From a virus, in the IMG/VR virus record IMGVR_UViG_3300037071_001564, positions 1-23,560 of that record: a stretch of DNA of 23,560 nucleotides; one strand, 5' to 3'. The position numbers were made by a program, and so were the translations under genes. Numbering within the stretch: position 1 is the stretch's first letter; each line of letters begins with the position of its first letter. Shown here piece by piece: positions 5,972 through 12,418 of this stretch. Under the pieces are notes generated by a model that saw only the letters and a list, made by a program, of their open reading frames with translations, was not told where the DNA came from and did no database searches.

Positions 5972-5985
5972 CTCCTCCTCGGGAG
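5972..5985 (-). promoter_or_regulatory. leader dyad over the ribosome site, CTCC/GGAG version
   Basis: On the minus strand CTCCCGAGGAGGAG can form a 4-bp stem (CTCC/GGAG) with loop CGAGGA, which contains part of the Shine-Dalgarno. It lies 5 bases before ATG 5966. Compared with the other three copies (GTCC/GGAC), the outer pair is changed on both sides, so pairing is kept. Confidence 0.6.
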
Positions 5986-6007
5986 TCGCTATCGATTGAC
6001 ACTCCGG

Positions 6008-6036
6008 ATTCAATCACACGTCGTCGTGGTTGTCAA
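6008..6036 (-). promoter_or_regulatory. cassette promoter 2 (ERF operon)
   Basis: On the minus strand there is TTGACA (6036-6031), a 17-nt spacer and TTGAAT (6013-6008), preceded by TGA (extended -10). The -10 begins the dyad TTGAATCCGGAGTGTCAA (6013-5996), whose TTGA and TCAA ends are inverted. The previous gene's stop (6014-6016) lies in the spacer. It is one of four copies of the same promoter-leader cassette. Confidence 0.75.
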
Positions 6037-6511
6037 GGGGCCGCGGCCGCTTCCCGCTCGACGGATGCCGACCCCTGTTACGTGTCCGGTGCTTCGCCCG
6101 CACACCGGTGTCCCACATCCCCGACTTCATCCGCCGCTGACGGTCGGCGTCCCACTGCCGCGCGAGATGGATCCGCTCGGTGTCGACCATCTCGCGGTGG
6201 ATCACCGTCAGCACGAACCAGCACCGCTTGAAGCGCTCCCGGTCGTACTGCTTCGCCGGGGCGATCACGGCGACCGTCGACTCTCCCTCGTCCCACACGT
6301 ACCGCGTCGTCCGCCCGTCGCTCGACGTCCGCTCGACCGTCCGGATCCACGACGGCTTCGACTTCGACATCCGCTGCGCCTGGAGCGCCTGCTTCACGAG
6401 CGCGTACACCGCCGACGCCGCCGACCGATGGTTCGCCGCGTCGGGGTGCCGCTCACGGAACCGCTCCTGCGCGTGGACGGACACGACCACCCCGACCTCG
6501 TCGGCGTTCAC
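6014..6511 (-). CDS. hypothetical protein, 165 residues
   Basis: I start this at GTG 6511 (MNADEVGVVVSVHAQERFRERHPD), which overlaps the previous stop (GTGA) and follows GGAGGTGGCAGC. The frame from 6643 is Arg/Pro-rich and implausible before that. The 'VHAQERFRERHP' opening, the beta-rich centre (SWIRTVERTSSDGRTTRYVW, STVAVIAPA) and KRCWFVLTVIHREM resemble small phage proteins with a BrnT/RelE-like alpha-beta layout, but I cannot assign a family. The C-terminus is strongly basic (MWDTGVRAKHRTRNRGRHPS). The stop falls inside the next promoter. It is the last gene of the 8168-6014 operon. Confidence 0.75.
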   Translation of the reverse strand: MNADEVGVVVSVHAQERFRERHPDAANHRSAASAVYALVKQALQAQRMSKSKPSWIRTVERTSSDGRTTRYVWDEGESTVAVIAPAKQYDRERFKRCWFVLTVIHREMVDTERIHLARQWDADRQRRMKSGMWDTGVRAKHRTRNRGRHPSSGKRPRPLDNHDDV

Positions 6512-6996
6512 GCTGCCACCTCCGTCCCGTACCGGTCGCGGTGGATCCTCCACGCCCGGAACGCCGCGAGGTCGCAGCGCAACTCGACGTCGACGCGGCG
6601 GGATCCGGAGCCGCGACGATGTCGCCGGTCGCCGAGCCGCCACTGCCGGTGGTGCTCGGCCTCGTGCGCCGTGACCGCGACGAGCGCCTCCCGCCAGTCG
6701 GCGAGGGGGAACGTCCGGCCGCCCTCCCGCTTCCGGTCGTACGGCACGTAGTCATCGATCTTCCGGTCGGGCCTCGGCAGTTTCACGAGGATCACCGGCC
6801 TGTCCTCCCCGGACTCGGGGTACCAGTAGTCGCGGGCGCGGCCGCGGGTGTACCCGTCCTTCGACCAGGACACCTTGACGTGGATCCAGTCGGCGACGTC
6901 GAGGGCGCGAAGCTCGCGCATCACGAGCGTCCGGATCTCGCGGGTCGGGTACGACGTGTCGTTGTCGAGCCTGACGGTCGGGCCTCTACGCCTCAT
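6508..6996 (-). CDS. putative HExxH zinc metalloprotein
   Basis: This 162-residue protein starts at ATG 6996, overlapping the upstream gene by 11 nt. The key signature is VAVTAHEAEHHRQWR (HEAEH at 111-115), the HExxH zinc motif of metallopeptidases. It is followed by RVDVELRCDLAAFRAWR (134-150), where E138 or D142 could be the third ligand, as in gluzincin-like proteins. The N-terminal half is alpha/beta with a charged RKREGGRTFP segment. A zinc-dependent protease or SprT-like nucleoprotein peptidase role is possible, but overall family membership is not established. It lies in an early-type operon next to the ADP-ribosyltransferase-like gene, so host takeover is a reasonable guess. Confidence 0.7.
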   Translation of the reverse strand: MRRRGPTVRLDNDTSYPTREIRTLVMRELRALDVADWIHVKVSWSKDGYTRGRARDYWYPESGEDRPVILVKLPRPDRKIDDYVPYDRKREGGRTFPLADWREALVAVTAHEAEHHRQWRLGDRRHRRGSGSRRVDVELRCDLAAFRAWRIHRDRYGTEVAA

Positions 6997-7543
6997 GGGG
7001 AAGCACCCCCGTCTCCAGGTACGTCGCGGTCTGCTCCTCCGACATCAGCGCCCGGATCGGCTCGACCCGGACGACGCGTCCGGCCACCACCTCGAACTCC
7101 TCCCGGGTCGTGATGAACCCGAGCACCTCGACGCACATGCCCTGGAACACGACCGGGGTCGCGTTGTCGCGGCGGATGCCGAGGAACCCGGCGCGCATCC
7201 CGGTCAGGTACCGGGCGAACCACTCGGCCTTCTCCTGGTCGAGCGTCCACGACAGCGCCGCCGCCGTGTCGTCGTCATGCCAGGCACCGCGGTACACACG
7301 CACCGGCGTCTCCGGCAGGATCGCCTCGTCGGACAGCACCGGCGCGCACCGCCGGAACTCCTCGCGAAGCTCGACCGCCCACGGCGCGAGCGCGTCGCAC
7401 ATGTTGAACCAGTACGCCAGCAGCGCCCGGCCCTCCTCCACGGTTGCCTCGCGGACGCAGGCGAGCAGCACCGCTGCCCTGTCCTCCGACCCGACGAGCG
7501 CCAGCCGCTCATCCCACCGATCGATGTCGACGGCTCCGTTCAC
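6986..7543 (-). CDS. ADP-ribosyltransferase-like protein (tentative)
   Basis: GTG 7543 overlaps the previous stop (GTGA). The 185-residue protein has an N-terminal helical part (1-75), then motifs in the order expected for an R-S-E mono-ADP-ribosyltransferase: VRVYRG (Arg85), LSWTLDQEKAEWFA (Ser98-Trp-Thr100, then a helix), and GFITTREEFEVVAGRVVRV (Glu149-x-Glu151) near the end. The 'YRG ... SWT...A.WFA ... R.E.E.VV' pattern is seen in many uncharacterised phage and bacterial proteins thought to have this fold. Such enzymes move ADP-ribose from NAD to a target, as T4 Alt and ModA do to host RNA polymerase and other proteins. The call rests on motif order and is not certain. Confidence 0.7.
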   Translation of the reverse strand: MNGAVDIDRWDERLALVGSEDRAAVLLACVREATVEEGRALLAYWFNMCDALAPWAVELREEFRRCAPVLSDEAILPETPVRVYRGAWHDDDTAAALSWTLDQEKAEWFARYLTGMRAGFLGIRRDNATPVVFQGMCVEVLGFITTREEFEVVAGRVVRVEPIRALMSEEQTATYLETGVLPHEA

Positions 7544-7965
7544 GGTCGCACCTCCACGTCATCGCAGAACCATCCCGCCGTGATCCCCTCGTCGGCGAGC
7601 CACCGCTCCTTCGTCCCGTCGAAGCACTCGACCAGAACCGCCGGGCCGATCCGGACGTCGCGGCCAGCGTCGTCGCTGTAGTCGCCGTCCTCCTCCGTGA
7701 CGCCGGTCACGAGACCGACGACACGTCCGTCGGACACGACCTCCATGCCCTCCCGGATCTCGACATTGTTGCGGTCGCGGATCTTGACGGGCGGCACCGG
7801 CCGCTCGTAGTCGACCAGGACGCGGCCGTGGTCGGGGCACCAGCCGCCGCCGTCGACCATCTGATCGGTCGTGGTCTGTCCGCACTTCGGGCAGTACGCC
7901 ATCTTCGTCTCCTCCCAGTAGGGGCTGAACTCGCCGCGCTCGCGGCCGTCGTCGGGGCCGGTCAC
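7540..7965 (-). CDS. zinc-ribbon protein with beta-barrel-like C-terminus
   Basis: GTG 7965 overlaps the previous stop (GTGA), and the first 21 codons all end in G or C, which supports this start. However, ATG 7902 (MAYCPKCG) has a stronger Shine-Dalgarno (GGGAGGAGACGAAG), so a second, shorter product is possible. Residues 25-46 form a zinc-ribbon-like site: C25-P-K-C28 and C43-P-D-H46. Residues 60-115 (IREGMEVVSDGRVVGLVTGV...) look like a small beta-barrel of the PRC/DUF2171 kind. The last third is acidic, with W and C residues. Function is unknown. It may bind nucleic acid or protein through the zinc site. Confidence 0.8.
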   Translation of the reverse strand: MTGPDDGRERGEFSPYWEETKMAYCPKCGQTTTDQMVDGGGWCPDHGRVLVDYERPVPPVKIRDRNNVEIREGMEVVSDGRVVGLVTGVTEEDGDYSDDAGRDVRIGPAVLVECFDGTKERWLADEGITAGWFCDDVEVRP

Positions 7966-8168
7966 GACCAGCCCTCGACGATCTCGGTGCGGGCGACCTT
8001 CCGGCTGTCGACACCGGCGATCTGGCGGCGGGTGCGGAGGTCGATCCCGCGGGCGAGCCGCGCGGCCTCGGCCTCGATGCGCTCCGGGGTGCCGCTCCGC
8101 TTCCGGCCGTGGCCGATCTGCGATCCGTCCTTCGCGTAGAAGTGGATCGTGACTCGTGCTGCACTCAT
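7962..8168 (-). CDS. hypothetical protein, 68 residues, first gene of accessory operon
   Basis: The ATG at 8168 lies 5 bases after the conserved leader dyad, and the stop overlaps the next GTG. The longer frame reaching 8399 would read through the leader, promoter and a hairpin, so it was not used. The protein begins with a strand-like MSAARVTIHFYAKDGSQIGH and continues with a charged helix (ERIEAEAARLARG). No family is recognised. Confidence 0.75.
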   Translation of the reverse strand: MSAARVTIHFYAKDGSQIGHGRKRSGTPERIEAEAARLARGIDLRTRRQIAGVDSRKVARTEIVEGWS

Positions 8169-8173
8169 CTCGT

Positions 8174-8187
8174 GTCCTCCTCGGGAC
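8174..8187 (-). promoter_or_regulatory. leader dyad over the ribosome site, GTCC/GGAC version
   Basis: On the minus strand GTCCCGAGGAGGAC forms a GTCC/GGAC stem around the loop CGAGGA, 5 bases before ATG 8168. It is identical to the copies at 18963-18976 and 19873-19886. Confidence 0.6.
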
Positions 8188-8209
8188 TCGCTTGCTTCTG
8201 ACACCACGT

Positions 8210-8237
8210 ACTCTAGCAGGTTCTCGGGAGATGTCAA
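8210..8237 (-). promoter_or_regulatory. cassette promoter 1 (accessory operon)
   Basis: On the minus strand there is TTGACA (8237-8232), a 16-nt spacer and TAGAGT (8215-8210), with TGC before the -10. A separate inverted repeat, TCTCGGG (8222-8228) with CCCGAGA (8239-8245), brackets the -35 and could be an operator. The -10 is followed by the conserved GTGTCA. Confidence 0.7.
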
Positions 8238-8248
8238 CCCCGAGATGC

Positions 8249-8274
8249 GGAGGGCGACCCGAGAGCCGCCCTCC
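8249..8274 (-). terminator. hairpin after the lysis genes, probable terminator
   Basis: GGAGGGCG (8249-8256) pairs with CGCCCTCC (8267-8274) around a 10-nt loop. It lies between the last membrane-protein gene and the accessory-operon promoter, where transcription of the late genes would be expected to end. There is no T-run. Confidence 0.5.
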
Positions 8275-8302
8275 CCACCGTCATGCTTCGCCGCCCCGGA
8301 CT

Positions 8303-8782
8303 CTACCCGGTCGTCTTCGGCAGCGCCGTCGGAGGAACCGGCTGCGCGGGCACCACGATCCCCGTCCCAGGCACCGGCGTCTCCCCCGGTGTCAGCCACG
8401 CCTGCACCGCCCGGACGAGGGAAGTCCCGATCGCGAGCATCCCCGCGACGGCGGCGGCCTTCCCGGCGTCGAGGTCAGGAGCGGACAGCACGCCTTCCAC
8501 GAGCGCGACGAACCCGACGAGCAGCGTCGTGATGCCGGTCAGGACAACCTCGGCGTACGCCGTCGGCACATGGAGCGCGTTCGCGACGGCGGTCGCCAGC
8601 TGCGGAATGAACACCCGGATCGCGCGGACTCCCGCGACGAGCGCCGCGATGCTCGCGGCCGCGGCGAGCGCTGCCGCCTGCTGGTAGTTCGGTGCGGCGA
8701 GGATGCCGGTCGCGAGCGCGAGGAACGCGATCGCCGCGTCCCGCACCGCTGCCCGGCCCGCCGCCGATAGCACTGACCTCAT
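8303..8782 (-). CDS. multi-span membrane protein, holin candidate
   Basis: ATG 8782 overlaps the previous stop (ATGA) and follows AGGAGGCACC. The 159-residue protein has about four Ala/Leu/Val-rich spans (near residues 15-31, 35-53, 78-100 and 107-127), a basic N-terminus (MRSVLSAAGRAAVRD) and a Pro/Thr/Val-rich hydrophilic tail. It is the last of five membrane proteins downstream of the peptidase gene. A holin or accessory lysis role is likely from position. The exact holin class cannot be told. Confidence 0.7.
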   Translation of the reverse strand: MRSVLSAAGRAAVRDAAIAFLALATGILAAPNYQQAAALAAAASIAALVAGVRAIRVFIPQLATAVANALHVPTAYAEVVLTGITTLLVGFVALVEGVLSAPDLDAGKAAAVAGMLAIGTSLVRAVQAWLTPGETPVPGTGIVVPAQPVPPTALPKTTG

Positions 8783-9222
8783 GGTGCCTCCTCCTGTTGG
8801 GTGCCTCCTGGCCCGGCAGGAGCCGGGTACGCAGCCTTACAGTCGACCAGCCACGGCCGGTCGGGATCCGGGTAAGCGTCCGGCCGCACGTTCAGCGCTT
8901 CGAGCCGCTTCGTCGTCTCACCGACCGACCTAACGAACCTGGCGCGGATCTCCGCGGACATAGCCTCGGCCGCCACGACCTCGGCGTCCGCGAGCTTCTC
9001 GGTGTAAAGCCAGTGCAGCCCCTCACGCGCGACGTTCGCGCGGCCGCACCCGACCTGAAGCGCGAGCGCCGATTCCTCGTCGGCGGCGCGGAGCCGGTCG
9101 ATCTCGGCGATCGCGGCGTCAGCCCGGTCGGCCGCGGTGTTCGCCCTGCCGATCGCGGACACCATCGCCACGGCCAGCACCACGATCGCGAAGACCATCA
9201 CGTACAGCAACGCGCGCCTCAC
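8779..9222 (-). CDS. single-span membrane protein of the lysis module
   Basis: I start this at GTG 9222 (MRRALLYVMVFAIVVL), which overlaps the previous stop (GTGA). A longer frame from 9282 adds implausible Arg/Gly-rich sequence. A basic N-terminus and one hydrophobic span (about 4-24) precede a long helical, Ala/Glu-rich soluble region with VGCGRANVAREGLHWLY near residues 55-75 and a Pro-rich end. This is an N-in, C-out topology. It could be a spanin-like or antiholin-like accessory, but no lipobox is visible. The pair of Cys residues in the outside part is notable. Confidence 0.7.
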   Translation of the reverse strand: MRRALLYVMVFAIVVLAVAMVSAIGRANTAADRADAAIAEIDRLRAADEESALALQVGCGRANVAREGLHWLYTEKLADAEVVAAEAMSAEIRARFVRSVGETTKRLEALNVRPDAYPDPDRPWLVDCKAAYPAPAGPGGTQQEEAP

Positions 9223-9749
9223 GAGTCGTCCTCCAGCAGCGGCGTGATGTCGACCTCCAGGTTCCTGGCGAGCGTCTGGCACTGCGGCAGCGTCCGTCGC
9301 ATCCCCCAGAGGCCACCGCTGGCCTCGTCACCGATCACGATCCTCGACAGTGCCGCCCGAGCCTTCATCGCCCGCTTCAGCGCCCGCTGCCGCGTCGGGT
9401 TCAGAGGCGACCCCGGCTCCCGCACGATCGCGTCTCGCGCACCCTCGACCTGGGACTGGAGCGCCGCGTCGAGGCCGTCGAGCGCCGACAGCAGCAGCGG
9501 CACGTCAGTCACACCCCGTAGGCACGCCACGACCTGCTGCGTGTTCGACGCCGTCATCTCGGCCTCCTCCCGCGCGAGGATCTCCGCCCGCAGAGACTGG
9601 AGTTCGGCGCGCTGGTCGAGGAGCGTCCCACGCTGCCCATACGCGATCGCGAGCAGCCCGGCCATGACGAGGGTCACGACGATCACGAACAGCGTCGCGA
9701 TCCGCCAGCGCGCCCGAGACGACACCCTCCCGATCAGACGGTCAGGCAC
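9219..9749 (-). CDS. membrane-anchored coiled-coil protein of the lysis module
   Basis: GTG 9749 lies 8 nt inside the previous gene. The 176-residue protein has a basic head, one span (about 17-38, RIATLFVIVVTLVMAGLLAI), then a likely coiled coil (TLLDQRAELQSLRAEILARE, about 43-65) and a helical C-terminal domain. The topology matches the next gene, so the two may form a pair. It resembles i-spanins in layout only; actinobacterial hosts lack a classical outer membrane, which makes that name uncertain. Confidence 0.7.
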   Translation of the reverse strand: MPDRLIGRVSSRARWRIATLFVIVVTLVMAGLLAIAYGQRGTLLDQRAELQSLRAEILAREEAEMTASNTQQVVACLRGVTDVPLLLSALDGLDAALQSQVEGARDAIVREPGSPLNPTRQRALKRAMKARAALSRIVIGDEASGGLWGMRRTLPQCQTLARNLEVDITPLLEDDS

Positions 9750-9984
9750 CAGGGTCGCCTCCTCGGCCGTTGCCGTTCGACTTCCGCCCGGCGATCGCTG
9801 CTCCGCCGAACAGCCCGGTCGCGACGGTCAGCGCGATCACATGGACTTCGGTATCCACCGGCTTCCCCGTGAACTGGCCGCCCAAAGTAGCGATGGCCCA
9901 GACAAGGAAGATGAAGCACCCGAGTCCGAGGAGCACCGTCTCGCGGACAGCGTTCTGGTCACGCCTACGGGCCACCTTCCGCAC
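9742..9984 (-). CDS. small two-span membrane protein, holin-like
   Basis: This 80-residue protein begins at GTG 9984, overlapping the previous gene by 20 nt. It has a basic N-terminus (MRKVARRRD), spans at about 17-36 and 46-66, and a short hydrophilic tail with KSNGNGRGGD. Two spans, small size, charged ends and position close behind the peptidase gene fit a class II holin. Other membrane genes nearby are equally possible holins. Confidence 0.7.
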   Translation of the reverse strand: MRKVARRRDQNAVRETVLLGLGCFIFLVWAIATLGGQFTGKPVDTEVHVIALTVATGLFGGAAIAGRKSNGNGRGGDPGA

Positions 9985-10159
9985 GCTTCCCCCGCAGGCG
10001 TCCGGAGCGTTCCACAGCAGAGACCAGCAGCAGCAGGCAGGGCACCGCGACGGCGGCGACGCCCGGGTTTCCCACTGCGAGCAGGACTCCCCACGCCACC
10101 AGCGCCAGTGGCAGCGTGAGCTTCATCAGTGCGACGAGCAGCAGTTCGATCACGATCAT
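9965..10159 (-). CDS. 64-residue membrane protein, holin-like
   Basis: The true start is ATG 10159 (MIVIELLLVALMKLTLP), which overlaps the upstream stop (ATGA). The larger frame reaching 10675 is an Arg-rich shadow before this. The peptide is two hydrophobic segments (about 1-29 and 33-49) joined by GNPG, with a basic tail (ERSGRLRGKRAEGG). It is a candidate small holin or holin regulator. Confidence 0.7.
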   Translation of the reverse strand: MIVIELLLVALMKLTLPLALVAWGVLLAVGNPGVAAVAVPCLLLLVSAVERSGRLRGKRAEGGP

Positions 10160-11055
10160 CTCCGCAGCGCCTCCCACGTCGCGACGGTCGCAGAGTCGGG
10201 ACGCCACAGTCGTCTCGGGCCGGGCCACGTACGGTAGTCGGGGAACGGGCCGGAGCCGGACGCCAGGATCGAGAACGACATGGTGGTGCGGTCGACCGGC
10301 ACCGGGATCAGCGCGAGGTTGCCGAGGCACGCTCCGACCGTCAGCTGCGGATGGTCGGCCCCGTACACCTGCGGGTCGATGTCCGCGCCGGGCACCGAGA
10401 GCGCCGTCGCGTAGTCGTACTGCCTGGGACTGGACGCCGTGTCGCTGGAGTTCACTGACCAGCCGAGCGGGACGGGAGCGCCTCCCTCGTTCCAGCCGCG
10501 CAGGAACGCCTCCGTCTTCCAGCGGCCCTCGCCCTCCGCCCACGTCTCCCCGTTCGCCTTCCATCCGCGGAGCGTCGGCAGCCGCCGACAGATCGCCGCG
10601 GCGTCCCGTCCGTCCTGCAACGGGTCGCTCCCCTGCCCGTACGTGCCCCACCCGACCTTCTCCCACTTCGCCCACTGCGACAGCGCCATCTCGGCCTCGT
10701 TCGCGGCTGCGTACGTGGTGTGCAGCAACTGCACGTACACCGCTGTCCAGCCGAGCGTGAACGCCCTCTCACGTGACGGCCCGTTGAAGTTGGAGAGGCC
10801 GCCCTCCGTGAACGCCGCGTCCCTTCGCCAGATGCCAGCGAGCGCGCTGACCGGCGGCGTCGGCGTCGGCGGGTTCTCCCGGCAGAGGATCTGGATGCCC
10901 TGCGCGAACGGATCCCCGCACGTGTTCTTCCTCGTGCCCGCGTACTCCGCCGCGAGCTTCCTCGCGTCGATCAGGTTCCCGAGCTTCGCCGCCCACGACA
11001 CGTAGGTGCCGCTCCCGAAGATCCGGGCCAGCCCCTCCCGCCCGGCAGCGCTCAC
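10156..11055 (-). CDS. hypothetical 299-residue protein after the lysin
   Basis: GTG 11055 overlaps the peptidase stop (GTGA). I do not recognise this protein. It is aromatic-rich, especially in Trp (WAAKLGNLIDARKLAAEYAG, SQWAKWEKVGWGTYGQGS, GWKANGETWAEGEGRWKT). It contains two Cys near the N-terminus and a helical N-terminal half. The C-terminal half is strand-rich with TMSFSILASGSGPFPDYR. There is no signal peptide. Its position between the peptidase and the first membrane protein suggests a lysis or virion role, for example cell-wall binding, but there is no direct sequence support. Confidence 0.75.
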   Translation of the reverse strand: MSAAGREGLARIFGSGTYVSWAAKLGNLIDARKLAAEYAGTRKNTCGDPFAQGIQILCRENPPTPTPPVSALAGIWRRDAAFTEGGLSNFNGPSRERAFTLGWTAVYVQLLHTTYAAANEAEMALSQWAKWEKVGWGTYGQGSDPLQDGRDAAAICRRLPTLRGWKANGETWAEGEGRWKTEAFLRGWNEGGAPVPLGWSVNSSDTASSPRQYDYATALSVPGADIDPQVYGADHPQLTVGACLGNLALIPVPVDRTTMSFSILASGSGPFPDYRTWPGPRRLWRPDSATVATWEALRR

Positions 11056-11678
11056 GTCGCGAGCGCCTTCGTCAGCTGCACGCCCACCGTGGGGGAGCCG
11101 GTCGTGTAGTCGGGGCCGTGGCCGGTGCTGCCGTACTTCAGCCACTCCTGGATCAGCGGCCGGGTGTCGAGGGCGTAGTGGATGTGGGGGCCGCCCTGGT
11201 CGGCCCGGATCTTCGCGACCGACGACAGCTTCGCGCCCTTGATGAACGACGCGCCCATCGCCGGACGGGACGCGCAGTGGAGGAACAGATGCACGATCCT
11301 GGAGACGCCGCGCACCTTGAAGCCGACGCCACCGTCGCTGCCGGTGTGGTCGATCACCTTGCACGCCTCCGGCGCGAGCACCGCCGTGCCGACCCGGACG
11401 ATGGTGTCATCGAACGCGGGCCACACCCCGTCGAACCCGTCGGTGTTGTGCGTCAGTTGGTACAGCAGCACCGTCTTCCCTCCCGGCTTCACCGGGCCGA
11501 GCGCCGGTACCGGCGGGACGGGCGGACGTTCGAGGGAAGCCTCGACCTCATCGATCAGCTTCATCGCCTGCTTCCACCTGAACGCTTCGGGTGTGTACCC
11601 GTGCTCGGTCTCCTTCAGGATGGCTTCGGCGTCCTGGAGCTTGTCGAGCCGCTGCTGATCGGTCAGCACCCCCGCCAT
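11052..11678 (-). CDS. M23-like peptidase, candidate endolysin
   Basis: The start is ATG 11678 (MAGVLTDQQRLDKL); upstream sequence has only weak ribosome-site match and GTG four codons in is an alternative. Residues 1-50 are a helical N-terminal region. A Pro-rich linker (51-66) leads to a domain (68-175) with the M23 layout: GVWPAFDD (D90/D91), GTAVLAPEACKVIDHTG, IVHLFLHCA (H134) and GGPHIHYALD (H165-x-H167). In M23 peptidases the Asp and the HxH His bind zinc, and an internal His is catalytic. The usual first His before the Asp is not obvious, so activity needs confirmation. It would cut peptidoglycan cross-links. Confidence 0.75.
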   Translation of the reverse strand: MAGVLTDQQRLDKLQDAEAILKETEHGYTPEAFRWKQAMKLIDEVEASLERPPVPPVPALGPVKPGGKTVLLYQLTHNTDGFDGVWPAFDDTIVRVGTAVLAPEACKVIDHTGSDGGVGFKVRGVSRIVHLFLHCASRPAMGASFIKGAKLSSVAKIRADQGGPHIHYALDTRPLIQEWLKYGSTGHGPDYTTGSPTVGVQLTKALAT

Positions 11679-11719
11679 GCTACGGGCCGTCCCGGAGATC
11701 CGGTTCGGCCGCGTGCCGC

Positions 11720-12211
11720 CTACACGTCGATCGTCCAGCCGCCGGACAGGTCGAAGATGATTCCCGTGCCGATGCCGGGTACGGCCGTGCCGTCGATCCG
11801 CATCTCGTGGGCGGAGACCGGCACGAGCGCGGAGTCGGTGCCACCGGTCGAGTCGGGGTCGTACGCAACGACGCAGATGTCGAGGATGTCTCCGGCGTCG
11901 ACGTCTGGGCTGCCGAACGTCACGAGCGGCAGTGTCAGTAGCGTGCTGTTGTTCGCGTCGTCTGGTGCCCACGCCGACAGGTCGGTGTTGTCGAGGACGA
12001 TCCGGGCGTACCCCGTGTTCGTGACTTCGTCGTAGCCTCCGGCCAGGATCGCGGCGACGGTGTCGAAGTCGCGCAGTCCCTCGATGCCGTCGGCGCTGCC
12101 GTCCGCGAGGGCGAGCAGCACGAGCACCGCGTTCGCCGGATCTGAGACGAGCACCCTCTGGTATAGCTCGACGCCACGTCCCTTCGCGATGTTGAACTCG
12201 ATCGCGCTCAT
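11720..12211 (-). CDS. hypothetical protein after the tail-tip genes
   Basis: ATG 12211 overlaps the stop of the 55-residue gene (ATGA). The 163-residue protein starts MSAIEFNIAKGRGVELYQRV, then VLVLLALADGSADGIEGLRDFDTVAAIL and TGYARIVLDNTDLSAWAPDD. The rest is a strand-rich domain (STLLTLPLVTFGSP, DILDICVVAYDPDS, TGIIFDLSGGWTIDV). These phrases are common in phage virion proteins lying between tail-tip and lysis genes. I take it as a structural protein of unknown location. Confidence 0.8.
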   Translation of the reverse strand: MSAIEFNIAKGRGVELYQRVLVSDPANAVLVLLALADGSADGIEGLRDFDTVAAILAGGYDEVTNTGYARIVLDNTDLSAWAPDDANNSTLLTLPLVTFGSPDVDAGDILDICVVAYDPDSTGGTDSALVPVSAHEMRIDGTAVPGIGTGIIFDLSGGWTIDV

Positions 12212-12375
12212 CCGGTCGGGGGCACCTCCCCCACGACCGTCTGGTCGGTCGTGTTGTCGATGTAGCGGACAACGGAGTCGAGGGCGATGGTCGCCTGCTT
12301 CGCCGCTGCCGGGACGACACGGTACGGTGGCACGACGTACGACACATCGGCTTCCTGGGCGATGCTTCGACTCAT
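12208..12375 (-). CDS. hypothetical 55-residue protein
   Basis: This frame (MSRSIAQEADVSYVVPPYRV... ending TVVGEVPPTG) runs from ATG 12375 to a TGA that overlaps the next gene's ATG (ATGA at 12208-12211). It fills an otherwise empty gap, uses the phage's preferred codons, and has AGGATC upstream as a weak ribosome site. It is a small soluble protein with no recognisable motif and probably belongs with the neighbouring virion genes. Confidence 0.7.
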   Translation of the reverse strand: MSRSIAQEADVSYVVPPYRVVPAAAKQATIALDSVVRYIDNTTDQTVVGEVPPTG

Positions 12376-12418
12376 CGCAGGGATCCTACTTCCCCCGCCA
12401 CCCGGGGCCGTGCCGCGA

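Noticed and set aside
4731-5999. A 422-residue plus-strand open frame opposite ERF and its neighbours
   Set aside because: Arg/His/Leu-rich shadow composition; the minus strand holds overlapping genes with domains and ribosome sites.
11679-12347. Extension of the M23-like peptidase upstream to 12347
   Set aside because: The extra sequence is a shadow of the 11720-12211 gene in another frame (Arg/Pro/Thr-rich).
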